Below, one piece after another: positions 44,177 to 56,812 of a DNA stretch of 64,000 nucleotides (position 1 is the first letter of the stretch; the number at the start of each line of letters is the position of its first letter). The position numbers and the translations under genes were made by a program. Source of the DNA: Dermatemys mawii (lineage: Eukaryota; Chordata; Testudines; Dermatemydidae); contig ML677334.1 of NCBI GenBank assembly GCA_007922305.1, positions 55,850,720-55,914,719 of the forward strand. Direction: 5' to 3'. The notes beneath the pieces are model-generated. The model saw nothing but the letters and a program-made list of their open reading frames with translations, was not told the origin of the DNA and did not search any database.

Positions 44177-45208
44177 TACATAATCTACACTGTAGAGGTA
44201 AATTGACTACATACTAAGAAACCCTTCCTACTATACAGTCAAAAATATACTTCCTGAATCATGACAGCAGACTGTGCCATGTATATTTTGTTGTCTAATT
44301 TCCACTCTACCCCCATCCCATCATTATCATTGTAGGAATTTTTCAAATAAACGTTTGGTTTATACATCTGGAGTAAAGTGGTTGTGAGTCTGTTGCATTC
44401 ATGCAGAGGCAGACATCTTACTTTACAGGTTTTGCATTACATACTTCAGTAGGATATTTTGGGCACTGCAAGCTACCTGATAGTATTTCAGTGCCTCATG
44501 ATACAAAATATCTTTGATCTGTGTTCTATCCATTGCAGAAGTGGTGTCATTTTTTTTAAAGAATGTTGCCTAAATTGAACCTGTAAAATTTGAGGTGTGT
44601 GCAGCTGGTGTGCATAACACACACCTTTCTGTGTTTCAATTGGTATCTGAATGCGAAAAATGGGTACATACTAGCAGCTCAGAATGTTTGTAGTTACTTA
44701 TTTTGTATGCACTGTACTAAATGTAGCTAGACAAAACCAGGAAATAGAAGCTAGAAGACAAATAGGCATATGTGGATTATTCAGTATAGGTAAGTAAGTT
44801 TAATTTGCAGAGTTCACAGTAATAATAAATATTTTAAACTTCCAGATTTAAAAAAGTTTTAAATCAAATTATTAAATGAGCATTTCTCTCATTTGTAAAT
44901 AACGGAATCCTTAAGATGTGCTTTTATGACCCACTGTGCACTGAATTGTGTAACCCCCACCCCCTCCCTTATCCACAAAGGATATGAAGCTATCACAGCT
45001 CCCACCTCTAGGATTTGATCCTTCCATTCAAACTGCAGCAGTGCATGCTTTTAGCTTTGGAGGTACTCAATGCTATCCAACCAACACAGCAGCTGTCTCA
45101 TAATCCTATGTCTCAAATCAAATAAGTAACCTTTCTTCTTCCTCAACCCACCTGTCCTCTGCCAACAGTCTGGCAAGAAGAAAGATTAGGCAAGAAGAAA
45201 GGCTTGGC
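44177..45208. other. No gene found
   Basis: AT-rich unique-looking sequence. At 45171-45200 a 13-bp word (GGCAAGAAGAAAG) is repeated in tandem with a short spacer, immediately next to the following transposon. Confidence 0.4.
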
Positions 45209-45744
45209 CAATGGGTGGGCAAACTACAGCTTGTGGGCCACATCCGGCCCACGGGCCCATCCAGCCCCTGAGCTCCCACCTGGGGAGGCTGTCTCCCTTC
45301 TCCTGCAGCATCAGCATGCATGGTAAGAGTGCCGGGGCTAGGTAGTTGGATAAAGGGGCAGAGGGTCCCGGGCGGTGGTCAGAGATGGGGAATGGGGCAG
45401 GGAGGTTGGATGGGTGTGAGAGTCCCAAGAGGTCTGTCAGGGGGCAGGATGTGGCCAGGGGTTGAGGCAGTCAGGGGACAAGTAGCAGGGGGCTTAGATA
45501 AGGGATGAGGTCTTGAGGGGGTGGTTAGGGGTGTGGGAGAGTTTCTGGAGGGGGTACTCAGGTGACAAGGAGCATGGGGGGTTGGATGGGTCGGGAGTTC
45601 TAAGGGGGTAGTCAGGGAGTGGGAAGTGGAAGCGGGTCAGATAGAGGCCAGGTTGTTTGGGGAGGTACAGCCTTCCCTACCTGGCCCGCCACACAATTTT
45701 GAACCTGGATGTGGTCCTTGGGCCAAAAAGTTTGCCCACCCCTG
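45209..45744 (-). mobile_element. GC-rich hAT-type element
   Basis: The left end reads CAATGGGTGGGCAAACTACA and the right end GGCCAAAAAGTTTGCCCACC followed by CCTG, so the terminal inverted repeats are clear. The interior is the GC-rich module in the orientation opposite to that at 31193. The flanks GCTTGGCC/GCTTAGAG are a poor match, so the duplication is decayed or the left end is off by a base or two. Confidence 0.82.
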
Positions 45745-48172
45745 GCTTAGAGATAGTCAGGAAGATGGTTGATGTGGGTGTGAACACAGCTACATAGATC
45801 TGCTGACTTAGTGTGCAAAAGCAGTTTGAGACAAGTCCAGGTGGTGAAGATCAACATGAACATACAAAGGTCTATGCATTTATCACACAAGATTTACAAG
45901 CCTACCACTTGAATCAATAGAATTAGAAACATCCTAAGGTATTTGGGCTATACAGCAGCCAGCAAGATTACTATTCGTGAACTTTGAAATGAAGAACACT
46001 TTACCCTGTTTATGCTTCATACATGATTAAGTGCCAAGAAAGCAAACCATATCTGTGTGACAGTCTGTCAAAAAGAGGAACCATTGCACACTGTTAGAGA
46101 TAACTTGCGAACACTGTTTCAGAGCTGAGCTACTTGTGCTGTTCATATAGTATTAAACACACAAATCTATGTTAAAAGAACATTAAAGTTGCAAATTCAG
46201 CACTCAAAAATTAGGAAATGCCAGAATTAAGATTCCCACCTTCCAAATTCAGCCCCCTTATGTGTATGTATTAATGATACAGTCTTTATTACATGATCAC
46301 ATACTATTTTCCCCACAGGATCCCTTCCTCGTTCAGTGCACAGGCTAGATGATGCTCACTAAATGAGCAACTACTCATAATTTTTTTTGTCCTCATTAAT
46401 GTGTGGCCCTATCACTTATTTACTGCACACTTTTCAAACCTTGTTCTGAAGACAGAATTATTTAGTTGCTCCTGAGTTCTTCTATGGCACTCATGACTGT
46501 GGTAGCCGAGTGCTTTACTAACAATAATTTATTTATTTTCACTAAAGCTCTGAGTTTAATTATTTATTTATTTTCACTAAAGCTCTAATTTATTTATTTT
46601 CACTATACGCCCATTCGACGGATGGAGGAATTGAGTTTAAATGCATCCATTAATTTTGGCTACCTAGTCTGAGATGTCATAGGCTTGGTTTTTCACGGTA
46701 TTTATTAGCATCACATAGTAATTTGTATACCCATTGGCTACATTTGCAGCTGAGTACTCAGCCCCAGGGTCTTAAACTGGGCACCCAAAAACAGAAGATA
46801 CAATTAGTGCCCATCAGTGAACAGCTGGTTTCAATGCATTGCCAAGAACAACTGCTATATGTGGAATCCATCCTTTCTCTTACTGAAATCCTCTGCCCCA
46901 TTCATTACACATCTTATGGTTAGAACACTAACCTTAGACATGTGAGACCCACATTAATATCTCTGCTCTGGAATGAGCCTGGAATGAGCTACACACCTTC
47001 CAAATTCTGAAACATCCTACAGAATTTAGGCTGGTTCTTATTTTACCCAAACCACTTCATCCATCCCTAAAAAATCTTCATCTCAATATCAGCACTGTCC
47101 TGTTCTCTGTTTAGAAATGTTTTCAGTTGCCAAAGTAATCTGTGCCTGTCAGCGAAGCAACATTTGTGTATCTGAAGTAGCTAGGAATGTTTTGAACAAG
47201 GCAAGCAAAAGCAAGCATGTGAGGGCAAAATTACATTAGGGCTGTGAAGATGTAAGCCTCTTCTGGCTAGAAGCTAAAAATCATTGCAGCACATTTTTAT
47301 GTTCAAGACCGCCCTGTGAGGAATCCAGTCTTGTAAAAGGTGTGAATTAAACAAAAGCTTTCTAATTGCCAACATCATGGCTGGCCCAACATATCCACTT
47401 ATTTCTTAACTGAGTAGTTGCGAAGTTATGGGGCAGACAGAAATGAAAGAAACCCTGATACACTCGATCTTCTGACTACAAATGGAGGAAGATGAAAAGG
47501 TATTCCAAACTTTATCAGTAGCATGCTAAATTAATTGAATTCTAGTGGCTAGTAGCAAATAAGCAAATTATGAACTAAAAAGGGATTACCAAGGACTCTG
47601 CTATTATACATTGTCATATTGCCAAGGCTTATAAAGAGAGATATTATCAGTTTCAACCCATATGAAATATTTGTGCCCATAATTTTGTTTTAAGGTGTAG
47701 CTCAGTATACTTAAATCATCTTTTCCACAGGAAGTTAACATGTACTTAAATGCTACCACTGAGAAAGAGTAATAAAACCAGACTTGCAACTGAACACATT
47801 GTGGGCCAAGAATAACATGGAAATAGATATGGTTGGAAAAACTCCAACAAAACATTTTTGTCAGAATGTACTGATTTGGCAAGAGTAGAACATTTCATGA
47901 AGTCTGTTCGATTTTGACAAAGCTTCTCCATCACTTGCCTGCACATCTCCTCAAAAACCCCCTAAGTGGACGGTCTGGGCCTGGGAACTCAGGCAGATTC
48001 CGCAGCTCCAGGCCAGCCTTCCTTCCATCATGTGTGGCTCTAATCAGTCCACTTGGTAGGCTGCTGAAGAACCAGGGCCTCATTGCTTTTCAAGGAGAAT
48101 TTCAAAAATTTCAGTTTTCATTCCAAAACTGAACAAAACTGAATTTTGAAAGATTGGAATCCTCAGGCCAGG
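45745..48172. other. No gene found
   Basis: AT-rich DNA. The one clear structure is a short tandem triplication at 46526-46605. Frames at 46723-46923, 47604-47946 and 47914-48132 show no recognisable content. Confidence 0.4.
46526..46605. repeat. Tandem repeat, three copies of about 26-33 bp
   Basis: ATTTATTTATTTTCACTAAA followed by GCTCT occurs twice, and a third, shorter copy ends at CACTA. The copies are nearly identical, so the expansion is recent on the scale of this window. Confidence 0.9.
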
Positions 48173-48753
48173 TCTACACTACAGAGTTAGGTCAACATAA
48201 GGCAGCTTATGTCAAACTAATATATGTCAGTGTACATACTATAGTCTTGCTTAGGGTGATCAGATGTCCTGATTTTATAGGGACAGTCCCGATTTTTGGG
48301 TCTTTTTCTTATCTAGGCGCCTATTACCGCCAACCCCTTGTCCTGATTTTTCACACTCGCTGTCTGGTCATCCTAGCCTTGCTGCCATCAATGCAAGTGC
48401 ACAAGAGGTGTAGGGCTTATGGCAGTGTAGTTAGGGCAATGCAGTGTCCATGTAGACACTGTTACTTACATTTGCTATTGGCTGTCATTCTTCTCAATTT
48501 CATGGCTCATGGCTTGGGCTTGCTGCTCCCTGCACCTGCACCCAGGCTCACTTCTCCCAGCCAGACTCCCTGCTCTCAGCTAGGCTGCTTCCCGGGTTCT
48601 AAGCTCACCTCCTCCCCGCAATCCTCTCAAGTCAGTGGAAGTGCTCCTGGTAAGGATGCGCACCACCGACAGAAGGAAGGCAGCATGGACATGAACTACT
48701 GCAGTAATTACTGTGGCGGCTGTATGTTTTAGGTGTGTCATTAGACATGGTCT
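48173..48753 (+). mobile_element. Harbinger-derived non-autonomous element, split by a TA-MITE
   Basis: The left end GGCCAGGTCTACACTACAGA leads into TTAGGTCAACATAAGGCAGC, as in other Harbinger-like turtle elements. The middle repeats the theme (GTGTAGGGCTTATGGCAGTG, GTGTCCATGTAGACACTG). The right end is decayed (GTGTGTCATTAGACATGG). The 120-bp MITE at 48254-48373 sits inside it. The 192-codon plus-strand frame covering the pair merely reads across both elements. Confidence 0.75.
48254..48373 (+). mobile_element. 120-bp TA-flanked MITE, copy 2
   Basis: The element starts GGGTGATCAGATGTCCTGAT and ends GCTGTCTGGTCATCC, with TA on both sides (48252-48253 and 48374-48375). Terminal inverted repeats of about 12 bp and a TA target suggest Tc1/mariner-type mobilisation. 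It is inserted in the Harbinger-derived element. Confidence 0.88.
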
Positions 48754-49889
48754 CAGTGAAATGGAATTACCATTCCTCTACATGGAAAGCGGAAAAAAAT
48801 GAAAGTTACCTAAAGGACAATCCTCATTATACATACGTGTTCCCAGACACAAGCTTATTGAATGGAGTAAAGGCTGAGATTATAAGTAGTAATTTAGGGC
48901 AAAATACAGTAGACTTAAAGTTAAAAAACTTACAAGTCTCGGCACATTAAAGTACAGAAATGCAACACCCAACAGCCTCATATGAAAGCTCTATAGGTTT
49001 CCACCCGGGGGCATGAAAGTGAGGGGCGCAATCTCTCCAACATTGTCTTTAATTTAATCTCCTTTCTCTCCCAGGGGAACATTGCAGTGAATGAGGCTGT
49101 GTGAGAAAATGGCAGACTTGGAAGGGATTTGCAGTGGCCAGCTGGAGACCTCTCTGGGAGTGTTATTTGGCTAGAGTAGAAAGACTTGGGGGAGAGAGGG
49201 TCTGGGAGCTAGTACAGAGAATTGCATTGACCTACAGCAATTAAAGAAAGTTGTGGGTTCTGGTGATGTGTCCCCCAAGTATCAGGACACAAATCTGATG
49301 CAGAGAGACACAAGAATTCCATGTGGGAACACCACTGTAGTTTCTAGGGAGCCTGGTTATAGATGTTTATGTGGAAATTCAAATCAGTCTGGTTTTGGTA
49401 GATTATGTTCTTTCCAAGAAGTAGGCTGATTAGAGAGGTAACAACATCTGTTGATATAGATATCAGAGTACATCAGCAATAACAAAAAGAAAATCCATGT
49501 TTTGGGTAGGATTTTCAAAAGCATATAGTATTAGCCCAACTCCACTCCCATGAAGTCAATGGGAGCTTTACCATTGGCTTCAGCAGGAACAGAGTTAAGG
49601 TGGGTTTTTCAGAAGCGTTCCACATTGGCCTAAGTATTTAATATTATTGGGCCCCAATCCTGTCGTCAGTGGAGCTCTGTGGCGAGACAGAGGTCCATAC
49701 ATGCAAAGCAGCTTTGAGGATGGTGTGGGGGGATATCTGAATGAACAAAATCAGATGTAGTTAATATTGGCACACACGAGAGGCCTTTGAAAACCTAATG
49801 CTGTTGGTAGTCTTGAGCGCACGTCTCTTTTTAAGTTCATTCTCATTTCTTGAATATTTGTACAGCCTCAGCATCAGCAGTGCCTCACA
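48754..49889. other. No gene found; dispersed-motif repeat at 49505-49640
   Basis: GGGTAGGATTTTCAAAAGCA, then CCCATGAAGTCAATGGGAGC and a second half containing GGGTTTTTCAGAAGCGTTCC form a degenerate copy of the dispersed CCATTGA-type repeat. The rest is unassigned. Confidence 0.45.
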
Positions 49890-50062
49890 ATCTTTAGTAG
49901 TTATCCCTTGTGAGATAGGGCAGTACTATCATCCCCATTTTACAGATAGGAAACTGAGGTACAGACAAGCTAGTCACTTGTCCAAGGTCCCACAGGAAGT
50001 CTGGGACAGAGCAGGGACTTCAGCACAGGTCTCTCAAGCCCTAGCCTATTGACCTAACAATG
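49890..50062 (+). repeat. MIR-type SINE
   Basis: TATCATCCCCATTTTACAGA, then GGAAACTGAGGTACAGACAA and TCACTTGTCCAAGGTCCCAC form a well-preserved MIR core and 3' half in sense orientation. Confidence 0.9.
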
Positions 50063-51239
50063 GACAATTCTTTCAGTTCCATCTTGCTTTGCTCTAGTCT
50101 TCCACTGGTATACAATAACATTGGAAAATATGAAATATTCATTTGTGCTGACTGGGGAAACTCCAGGACATAATACAGTGGGGGAAATTATTGCTAACAA
50201 ATGCATTGTGCCACTGCAGATTTACCTTTTGTAAAAAAAAAAAACAAAAAAAAAAACAAAAAAAAAACCATACACACCCTGCCACAACCCTTCCTAGTTC
50301 ATTCTAGGAAATGAAAGAAAGCTGATTATATTTTTCCTTTGAATGAGGTGGGAAGAAATGAGAATATCAAAGACCACCTTCAAATCTGAATCATTTATCC
50401 AAATATCAAAGAGAAGAAATATTTGTTCCTATACTGACTGCTGACTTTTTAAAAAGAAAATTCAGCTAAAAACCTCCCCCAGTGCTGCTGTGACTGGGAG
50501 TGTAGAGTAAATATAGCGACTATCACATTCTGTAGGAGTCACTGCAAGGTCACCTTTCACACACAAAACTTAAAACCTTTTACTCACCCTGATGAATTCA
50601 GAGATGTATGGAAGAGTTCAGGGTCCACTGGAGTTTTCAGAATAAGGCTTGGGGGAGGAGAAGGGAATATTCTCCTGCTTTGAAAATGGCAGGTGGAGTT
50701 TGAGAAATGAAAAATACTGATGGTGACAAAAGGAGGCCAAGTTTGTCTTCATTTCCCTCTCTTTCTGGCTCTGGAAGTGTGTGAAGTCCTCTTTGCTCCC
50801 TTACTTACTGAGCATAAAAGAGCAGCCTGATATTATTCTCTGGCAGACGTATCAAAACACTGACAAGCACAGTGTATTATTCACTTACACTGTATATATA
50901 TCATTGCCCTACCCTGTTATCAAATAAAATTATTGTGACTGGGGGAAAGGTGAGAAATAGTACAGAACAGAATTATAGTCCTCTATACACTATATTTTAT
51001 TTTCAAATTTACAAGCAGCAAAACATTGAGACAAACAAGGCTCAGCTCCCATAAGTCACTATAGAAACAGAGGAAGCATTTTTGGCTCTCTCCTGAAAAT
51101 ACAGCTGTGCTCTTCATGTTTCCCTCCAGAATCCTTAGCCTTGTGTCAGAAGTTTCAATACAAAAATATCAAATGTCATTCTAAAGTTACTATACTACTA
51201 GAAACAGAGAGGACTGTAATTAGTTTAAAGCAGAACACC
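50063..51239. other. No gene found
   Basis: AT-rich sequence. An A-rich tract with three runs of A separated by C lies at 50232-50269. It may be an old poly(A) tail, though no retroposon body was recognised upstream. Confidence 0.4.
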
Positions 51240-51460
51240 TCACACTTTTATAATATTTTGCATCCAAAGATCTCAAAGCAGATTAAAACGTTAATTGGTT
51301 AAGTACTACAATATTTCTTTGAAATCCTAGCGGGAAACAGAAACAGGCAGTTAATGACTTTCCCAAGTTTGCATAGCAAGTCAGTGGAACAGCCACCGAT
51401 AGAACCTTGGTATCCTGAAACCCAGGTCCCCTGAGCTAGCCACAACTCCTCCCTAACCTT
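51240..51460 (+). repeat. MIR-type SINE
   Basis: GATCTCAAAGCAGATTAAAA, then GTTAATGACTTTCCCAAGTT and TGCATAGCAAGTCAGTGGAA follow the MIR order in sense orientation. Diverged but collinear. Confidence 0.8.
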
Positions 51461-51849
51461 AAATCACTCTCTGCATAAACCATTTCTGTCAACTCTTAAT
51501 TATTAAGTGCAGGGGGTTAAGACATGCAGATTGTTACTGCATGAGGCCTTTCAGCTAAATTCTAAGAAGACGAAAACCATGGTTTTGTGTGCAACAATCT
51601 TGGGGTTCATTCAATAACAAACTAGTGAATGAAAAAGGAATACAATGTTAATTAAAACAAACTGGAGAGCATCTCTGGTGAACTGCTGTACACAGTCATG
51701 TGATGTTCACAACCTCCTCCTCCAGGGCACATCTCCAAATTCCCACACGCAGCACAGTCTCTTATGAAGGAGAATCTCCAAATCACAACTTTTCATAAAC
51801 ATCTCTCTACATTGTGGTTATGCAATTTAACTGGGCCCTGAAGATATGG

Positions 51850-51985
51850 GTTCAATTCTCAGCTCAATCAATCTCAGCTTGTGTTCTTGGGCAAGTCACT
51901 TAAGATACCTGTGACTCAGTTTACTGTCTGTATAAGGAGGTTAATAAAAGTTCCTTAACTCGCAGGGGAGTTGCAAGAATCAGGT
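51850..51985 (+). repeat. MIR-like or tRNA-SINE fragment
   Basis: GTTCAATTCTCAGCTCAATC is followed by GGGCAAGTCACTTAAGATAC, CTGTGACTCAGTTTACTGTC and TGTATAAGGAGGTTAATAAA. This resembles the widely dispersed SINE core with its GGGCAAGTCACTTAA block. Family uncertain. Confidence 0.6.
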
Positions 51986-52402
51986 CTCAGATTTTTACTG
52001 TTTATAGGTAGGCTTGGAAGGATCCAATTTATTGGAAAGCATCCGTAAATGTTCACACACACACACACTTCCATCAATAATAAAAGAAATGTACTGATAG
52101 GCCAAGTAACAAAAGTGCTTCTTACGGACTTGGTTTGATTAAAATATATTTACTTTGTATATTTTGACACTTAATTTTTATGGTTATAATGCTTTAACCA
52201 TTGAATCTCAACATCCAGTCATTATTGTCTGACCCCCTTCCTCCATAACTGTGCACAGCAAATAATTTAGTTGATAAAAATAAAAGGTGCTTAAAAATAA
52301 AACATTGATCTCATCCATGAAAATTATTTTAAACACACACCCTGAATTTTGTCAACATGACTTACAGAGTGCTATGATACTTCAGGGATGATGTATAATT
52401 GA

Positions 52403-52680
52403 GGGCTTCACTACCATGCTACATCGGCCACTGCACTGATGCAATGGTGCCGATGTAGTGCACCTGGTGAAGAGGCACTATGTATATGGGCGACCACTCT
52501 CCCGTCGATGTAATTACTCCACCTGAATGAGAGGTGGAAGCTATGTCAGCGGGAGAGTGCTTCCTACCGACGTATCACAGTGTAGACAACACTTTAAGTC
52601 ACATCACTCAGGGGGATGATTTGGTCATCCCCCTGAGCAACATAAGTTACATCAACGTACACGATAGTGTAGACAAGCCC
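52403..52680 (+). mobile_element. Harbinger-type MITE
   Basis: The left end GGGCTTCACTACCATG pairs with the reverse complement of the right end, GGGCTTGTCTACACTA. The flanking triplets are TGA and TTA. Inside, ACTCTCCCGTCGATGTA near 52496 and GGGAGAGTGCTTCCTACCGA near 52550 form a further inverted pair. A short hairpin, CAGGGGGATGATTTGGTCAT followed by CCCCCTG, lies near 52609-52635. Confidence 0.78.
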
Positions 52681-55600
52681 TTAGATAGAAATACCTCCTG
52701 AGGGAGCCTGTTACCCACACAATAAGTGGAGATCATGTATCTTTTTCAGCAAATCAGTAAAATTACTGAATTAATGAAAAGGGGGTGGGGGGAATTTGCT
52801 AAGACTGGCAAAACAAAAATCTATGGTTTTCTGGACTCCAGGTAACCTCACAGTCATGTTCATGTCCTGAACTAATGGCTCTGTTTGGTGCTGATGACTC
52901 TGAGCATTACCGTGGCATTGCTTTAAGCATCAGCTATGGAGGGTCTCCTAGAAAAGTGATCCCCCTGATAATCCAAGAGCTTCAGCAAGTTGAGTACTGA
53001 AAACAGTTCAGCCCCGGCAGCTGATACAACAATAGTCATTCTGACTTGAGTCATTTGTGCTGATAACAATGTCTGAGTTCGTTTCTCAGAAGCCCCCTTT
53101 TCTGCTTTATATTTTTTCTACAAAAAGAATTATCCTCTTCACATCTAAACCATCTGCAAAATAAATATTTGTTTAGGGGATCTCTGTGATTTTACTATGT
53201 TGTTTAAGCTATTATTTACATTACATTTTTGAAAGAAACATACATACACGTCCAGTTATTCAATGTTACTTCATCCTTCAGCATACCCAATGGTACAGCA
53301 TGTTCCAGCCAGTAGAACTGCACCAGTTCTATTGGCTCGGCAGCCTTCCAAAGCCTCAGAGGAGACCACAGTAGTTTGCTCAGAGTGCAAACACTCACTG
53401 CGTGAGACTTGAATCTTAATTTATGAGGCTTTGCCAGTATAAAAGCTCCAGCAAAGTAATCTCAGCACAGATTTTTTCTTCTTGAACCCAGGAAGAGTGA
53501 GCAGAGTGCTGCTGAGTAGCACATGCCTGTTCTTCTGGGAAAGATTGCTGAATGGTGGAAGGTGGGGCGGGGAAGAGGGGAAGCATGAAAATCTTATTAT
53601 AGTAATTGTGGCTGCAGAATCAGGGAATTCATGGTGCTCTGGCTATAATATTCAGCTCAGAACATTTCTGAAAAGAAAAAAAATATACAGTTCTTAGCAA
53701 GAAAGAGAACTACTTTTTTTTCCTCTCTTTTCTTTACCTTCCTACTAAGCTGATGAAGGACAGATAGTAAAACCTTCCAGCCAATGATTTTCCATGCTCC
53801 CCCTTCACAAAATTCTTTAAAATTCATTAACTAGAGCAAGTTCTAGGAAGTAGGCCCAGAAGGTAAATAAACTGTAGAGGCCCAGTGAGAGTATCAAGTG
53901 GCAAGTAGGGTGAAAGGAAAAAAAATCTCTGGATCTCTCCTTTCTAAAATAAGCCTCTGCTTATTCCCAATCCACCCTCTGAATCTCTCTCTCCTCTGGT
54001 ATAGACACCCTTCACATCTTTCTCTCCCCTTCTTCCTTCCAGCGTTCTCTCACTCTGTCACACACAGGCCACCCTGTCTTTCTCCCCTCCACACAAATAG
54101 CCCCCAAACATATTCAGTCATATAGCTATCAGCACCATAATAGAGCTCTTTACTTCCCCTTTAGCCCTGGTAAGTGAGAGAGTGGAGAAAAAAAAAATCA
54201 CCTGGACCTAGTGGGACCTCTGGGACTTCAGCTCTATCCTTCCAGGCCTGATGCAGAGGGACTGCAAAAGGCTCTTCATCAGCTCCCAAGTCTGTAAGGG
54301 TTGGACCCAGGAGCCTCTGTCTCCTTACGGCCTTAGCAGGGTCTGGAGAGTCATCACTTCAACTTTGTATGGGGGCATGGTGAGTGGTTTTCACCTTCCT
54401 TTCTGGGCCCCAATGAGGGTCAGAACAAGCCAATAAAGCAGGAGGAGCAGCTATGGAGTTAGCTGGGAGGGACTTTTTCTTTACACGAATGGCTGTGGGA
54501 TTGGAGCAGTCAGAAAAGGGCAACCCATTAGACCAGTTCCTGGTTACTAATAAAAAACAACTCACTCTTGCAGTGTGTGCTGGAGTGGGGAGGGAAGGAT
54601 ATTTTCTTCCTCCTCTTCCCTAGATACAATATGCCCTGTCTTGTAGTAGCTGCCAGCAATGGCAAAACATACTTGCTCATTTTACAAAGAAGTGTAATCA
54701 GAGCCAATAGAAGGCCATGCCCCAGGGATTGGTCTTCATCTCCCTAATAGGGAAAACCAAAATGCTGGATTCAGGAACCCTGAACTGTGAGAAAATTCAG
54801 AGGTGAACTTTATGCCTTAGGCCCAAATCTGAACTTAATATGGCTTTTGGAAATCGGTCAGATTTAGTTCATGAGGGGAAATCACAGACTAACCCTGAAA
54901 TTCAGTTTGGAGGGGCTGTCCAGGTACAAATATTCTGAAATTCCAAGAGGGATCCCAACACCCTCACATCCATACAGAGAGATCCTACCACTTTTGTAAT
55001 TAGAACTCTTCTTTTCTCTCCTCCCATCCCTTACCTTTAATGTTGAAAATGAAGCCTGATGGCCTTCTCCCTCTCCCACTGTCTCAGAGGACAAAATTCC
55101 ACAGTGAAGGGTTCTGTAGGAAAATCTAGATAAGCGAACTTCTGGGTATGCATTCCTTTTATCAGGCTCTTTGGAGAGGTGCCTTGTATAAACTGCTACC
55201 TGTCATGAAACCTGAAACACTGGAGGGTATCAGGTTGTCTCCTACCACCACCACCACCTGGCAAGATCAGGGAAACAGACTTGTTCTCAGTGACAGCTGT
55301 CAGCACTATTGAGCTATAGGACACAGCTGGCACATAATCCCCAACTGCTTTGGGAATAGTGAAGGTGTTGCTGTTGTCCTGGAACTGCAGCCTTTTGCAT
55401 CAGTGCGTTTGTCCCGAACTATTGAGACGTGGAAGGTTAAACCCTATTTACCTTTAACACAAATGCTTCTGGCCTGAGGGTCTAAGAGCCCCACTCAGAG
55501 GCCAGATTTAAAGTGACAGGTAGTAACTTGTGCTATATGTTTTTAAAAATTAAAAAAGTTAGTTGCATATTTTATCAATGACTTAGTATGGGGATGGATA

Positions 55601-56336
55601 ATTTCTAAAAGGAGAAGTAATACCGTTCACTGGATCTAACAATATTAGTGTAACGTCTCCAGTAACATGCACAAGCAATTGGGTTAAGGGCAACTGACTC
55701 AGCTCAGGATTTCCTGTTAAATACAAATGAAGTGAACGAATAGGCCTAACAGGTTCTTCCCTGTCTGCTTCTGTTTGATTTTCAAATTTTCCCCTCTAGC
55801 TTTTAGCATAACCCTCCCCCACACAAGTGACCTTTTCAGTAATTAAGGTGCTATCCATTCACCTGAGCTTTTATTCAACCCAGCCTTCAAAATAATGAGC
55901 AGAGGATCAAAACTGTGAGAAAAGAGAACAGCAAATGCTAACTTTACTGTGTTTTTCTTACAGATTTTGTTTAAGGAGAATTAAGAGGTGTGCTTTGTTA
56001 TTGGTTCACTGCTCAGGAATTCTCAGTATCATGTCATCATTAATCTTTTTCTGATTTTAATCATTTAGATAATCTTTTCATTTCCCCCTCTTTGTTATAT
56101 TATCTGACGTGCAATAGTCTTGAGTTACAGAAAGCTTTTCACTGCATGTAAATATGTGGCTGATGCCGGTTTAAATGGCAGTTTCGCAACCTTTGATGGT
56201 ATGCTGCATAATCCAAAAGACAATTGCCAGACCAGAAAGCTCAAGACAGTGTCTGCTCCTGCTATTTAACATCTCAATTTTAAACAGTGATGAAGCTTGA
56301 GAAAATTTCTGAGAGAAGTACAATATCAAATTATCA
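52681..56336. other. No gene found in 3.7 kb
   Basis: Mixed AT-rich and moderate-GC sequence with a pyrimidine-rich patch at 53930-54110. No transposon ends recognised. 55840-56300 is complex, AT-rich and repeat-free and is a candidate conserved non-coding block. Confidence 0.4.
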
Positions 56337-56420
56337 GAGGGGTAGCCGTGTTAGTCTGGAATTGCAGAAGTGACAAGGAGTCCTGTGGCACCTTAAAGAC
56401 TAACTAATTTACTATTTACT
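56337..56420 (+). repeat. Truncated turtle interspersed repeat
   Basis: GGGGTAGCCGTGTTAGTCTG is followed by GGAGTCCTGTGGCACCTTAA and AGACTAAC. This is a very common turtle repeat, here truncated after about 80 bp. It is related in its first 20 bp to the retroposon at 42195-42405. Confidence 0.8.
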
Positions 56421-56739
56421 CAAGAGAGCACACAATTGGTTAGATACTGGAGTGATAGTTTGAAATACCTACATCTCAAGTTGGTCAGATAAGGGAAGTA
56501 TGACACCTTTATTCATGTTAGCCAAAAGTTCAGATATCAAACTGAAGAATCAAAGTTAAGTTCTTAAATAAGTGGCCAAATTTTCAGAAGTGCTGAGCAC
56601 ACAAAAGCTCCCATTGACTTTGATGGGAAATGTCGGATAGTCAGTGTTTTTTAAATCCTTAACTCTTATTGCTAAAGGTTACATTTAACAGATGGCATTC
56701 TTGGTCCATTTGTATTTGCATGGTTTAGACCCCACAAAA

Positions 56740-56812
56740 CCTGCATCTTGGCAGGGGGTTAGACTAGATGACCCTCGTCGTCCCTTCTAACCTTATGGTC
56801 TTACGATTTGAT
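56740..56812 (+). repeat. CR1 or SINE 3' tail
   Basis: GGGGGTTAGACTAGATGACC is followed by GTCCCTTCTAACCTTATGGT. This is the shared 3' tail of CR1 and CR1-dependent SINEs in sense orientation. Too short to say which. Confidence 0.8.

Noticed and set aside
48154..48732. 192-codon plus-strand open frame, one of the longest in the window
   Set aside because: It runs through a Harbinger-derived element and the 120-bp TA-MITE inside it. The recognisable segment occurs again in the same way at 61294 and 63367.
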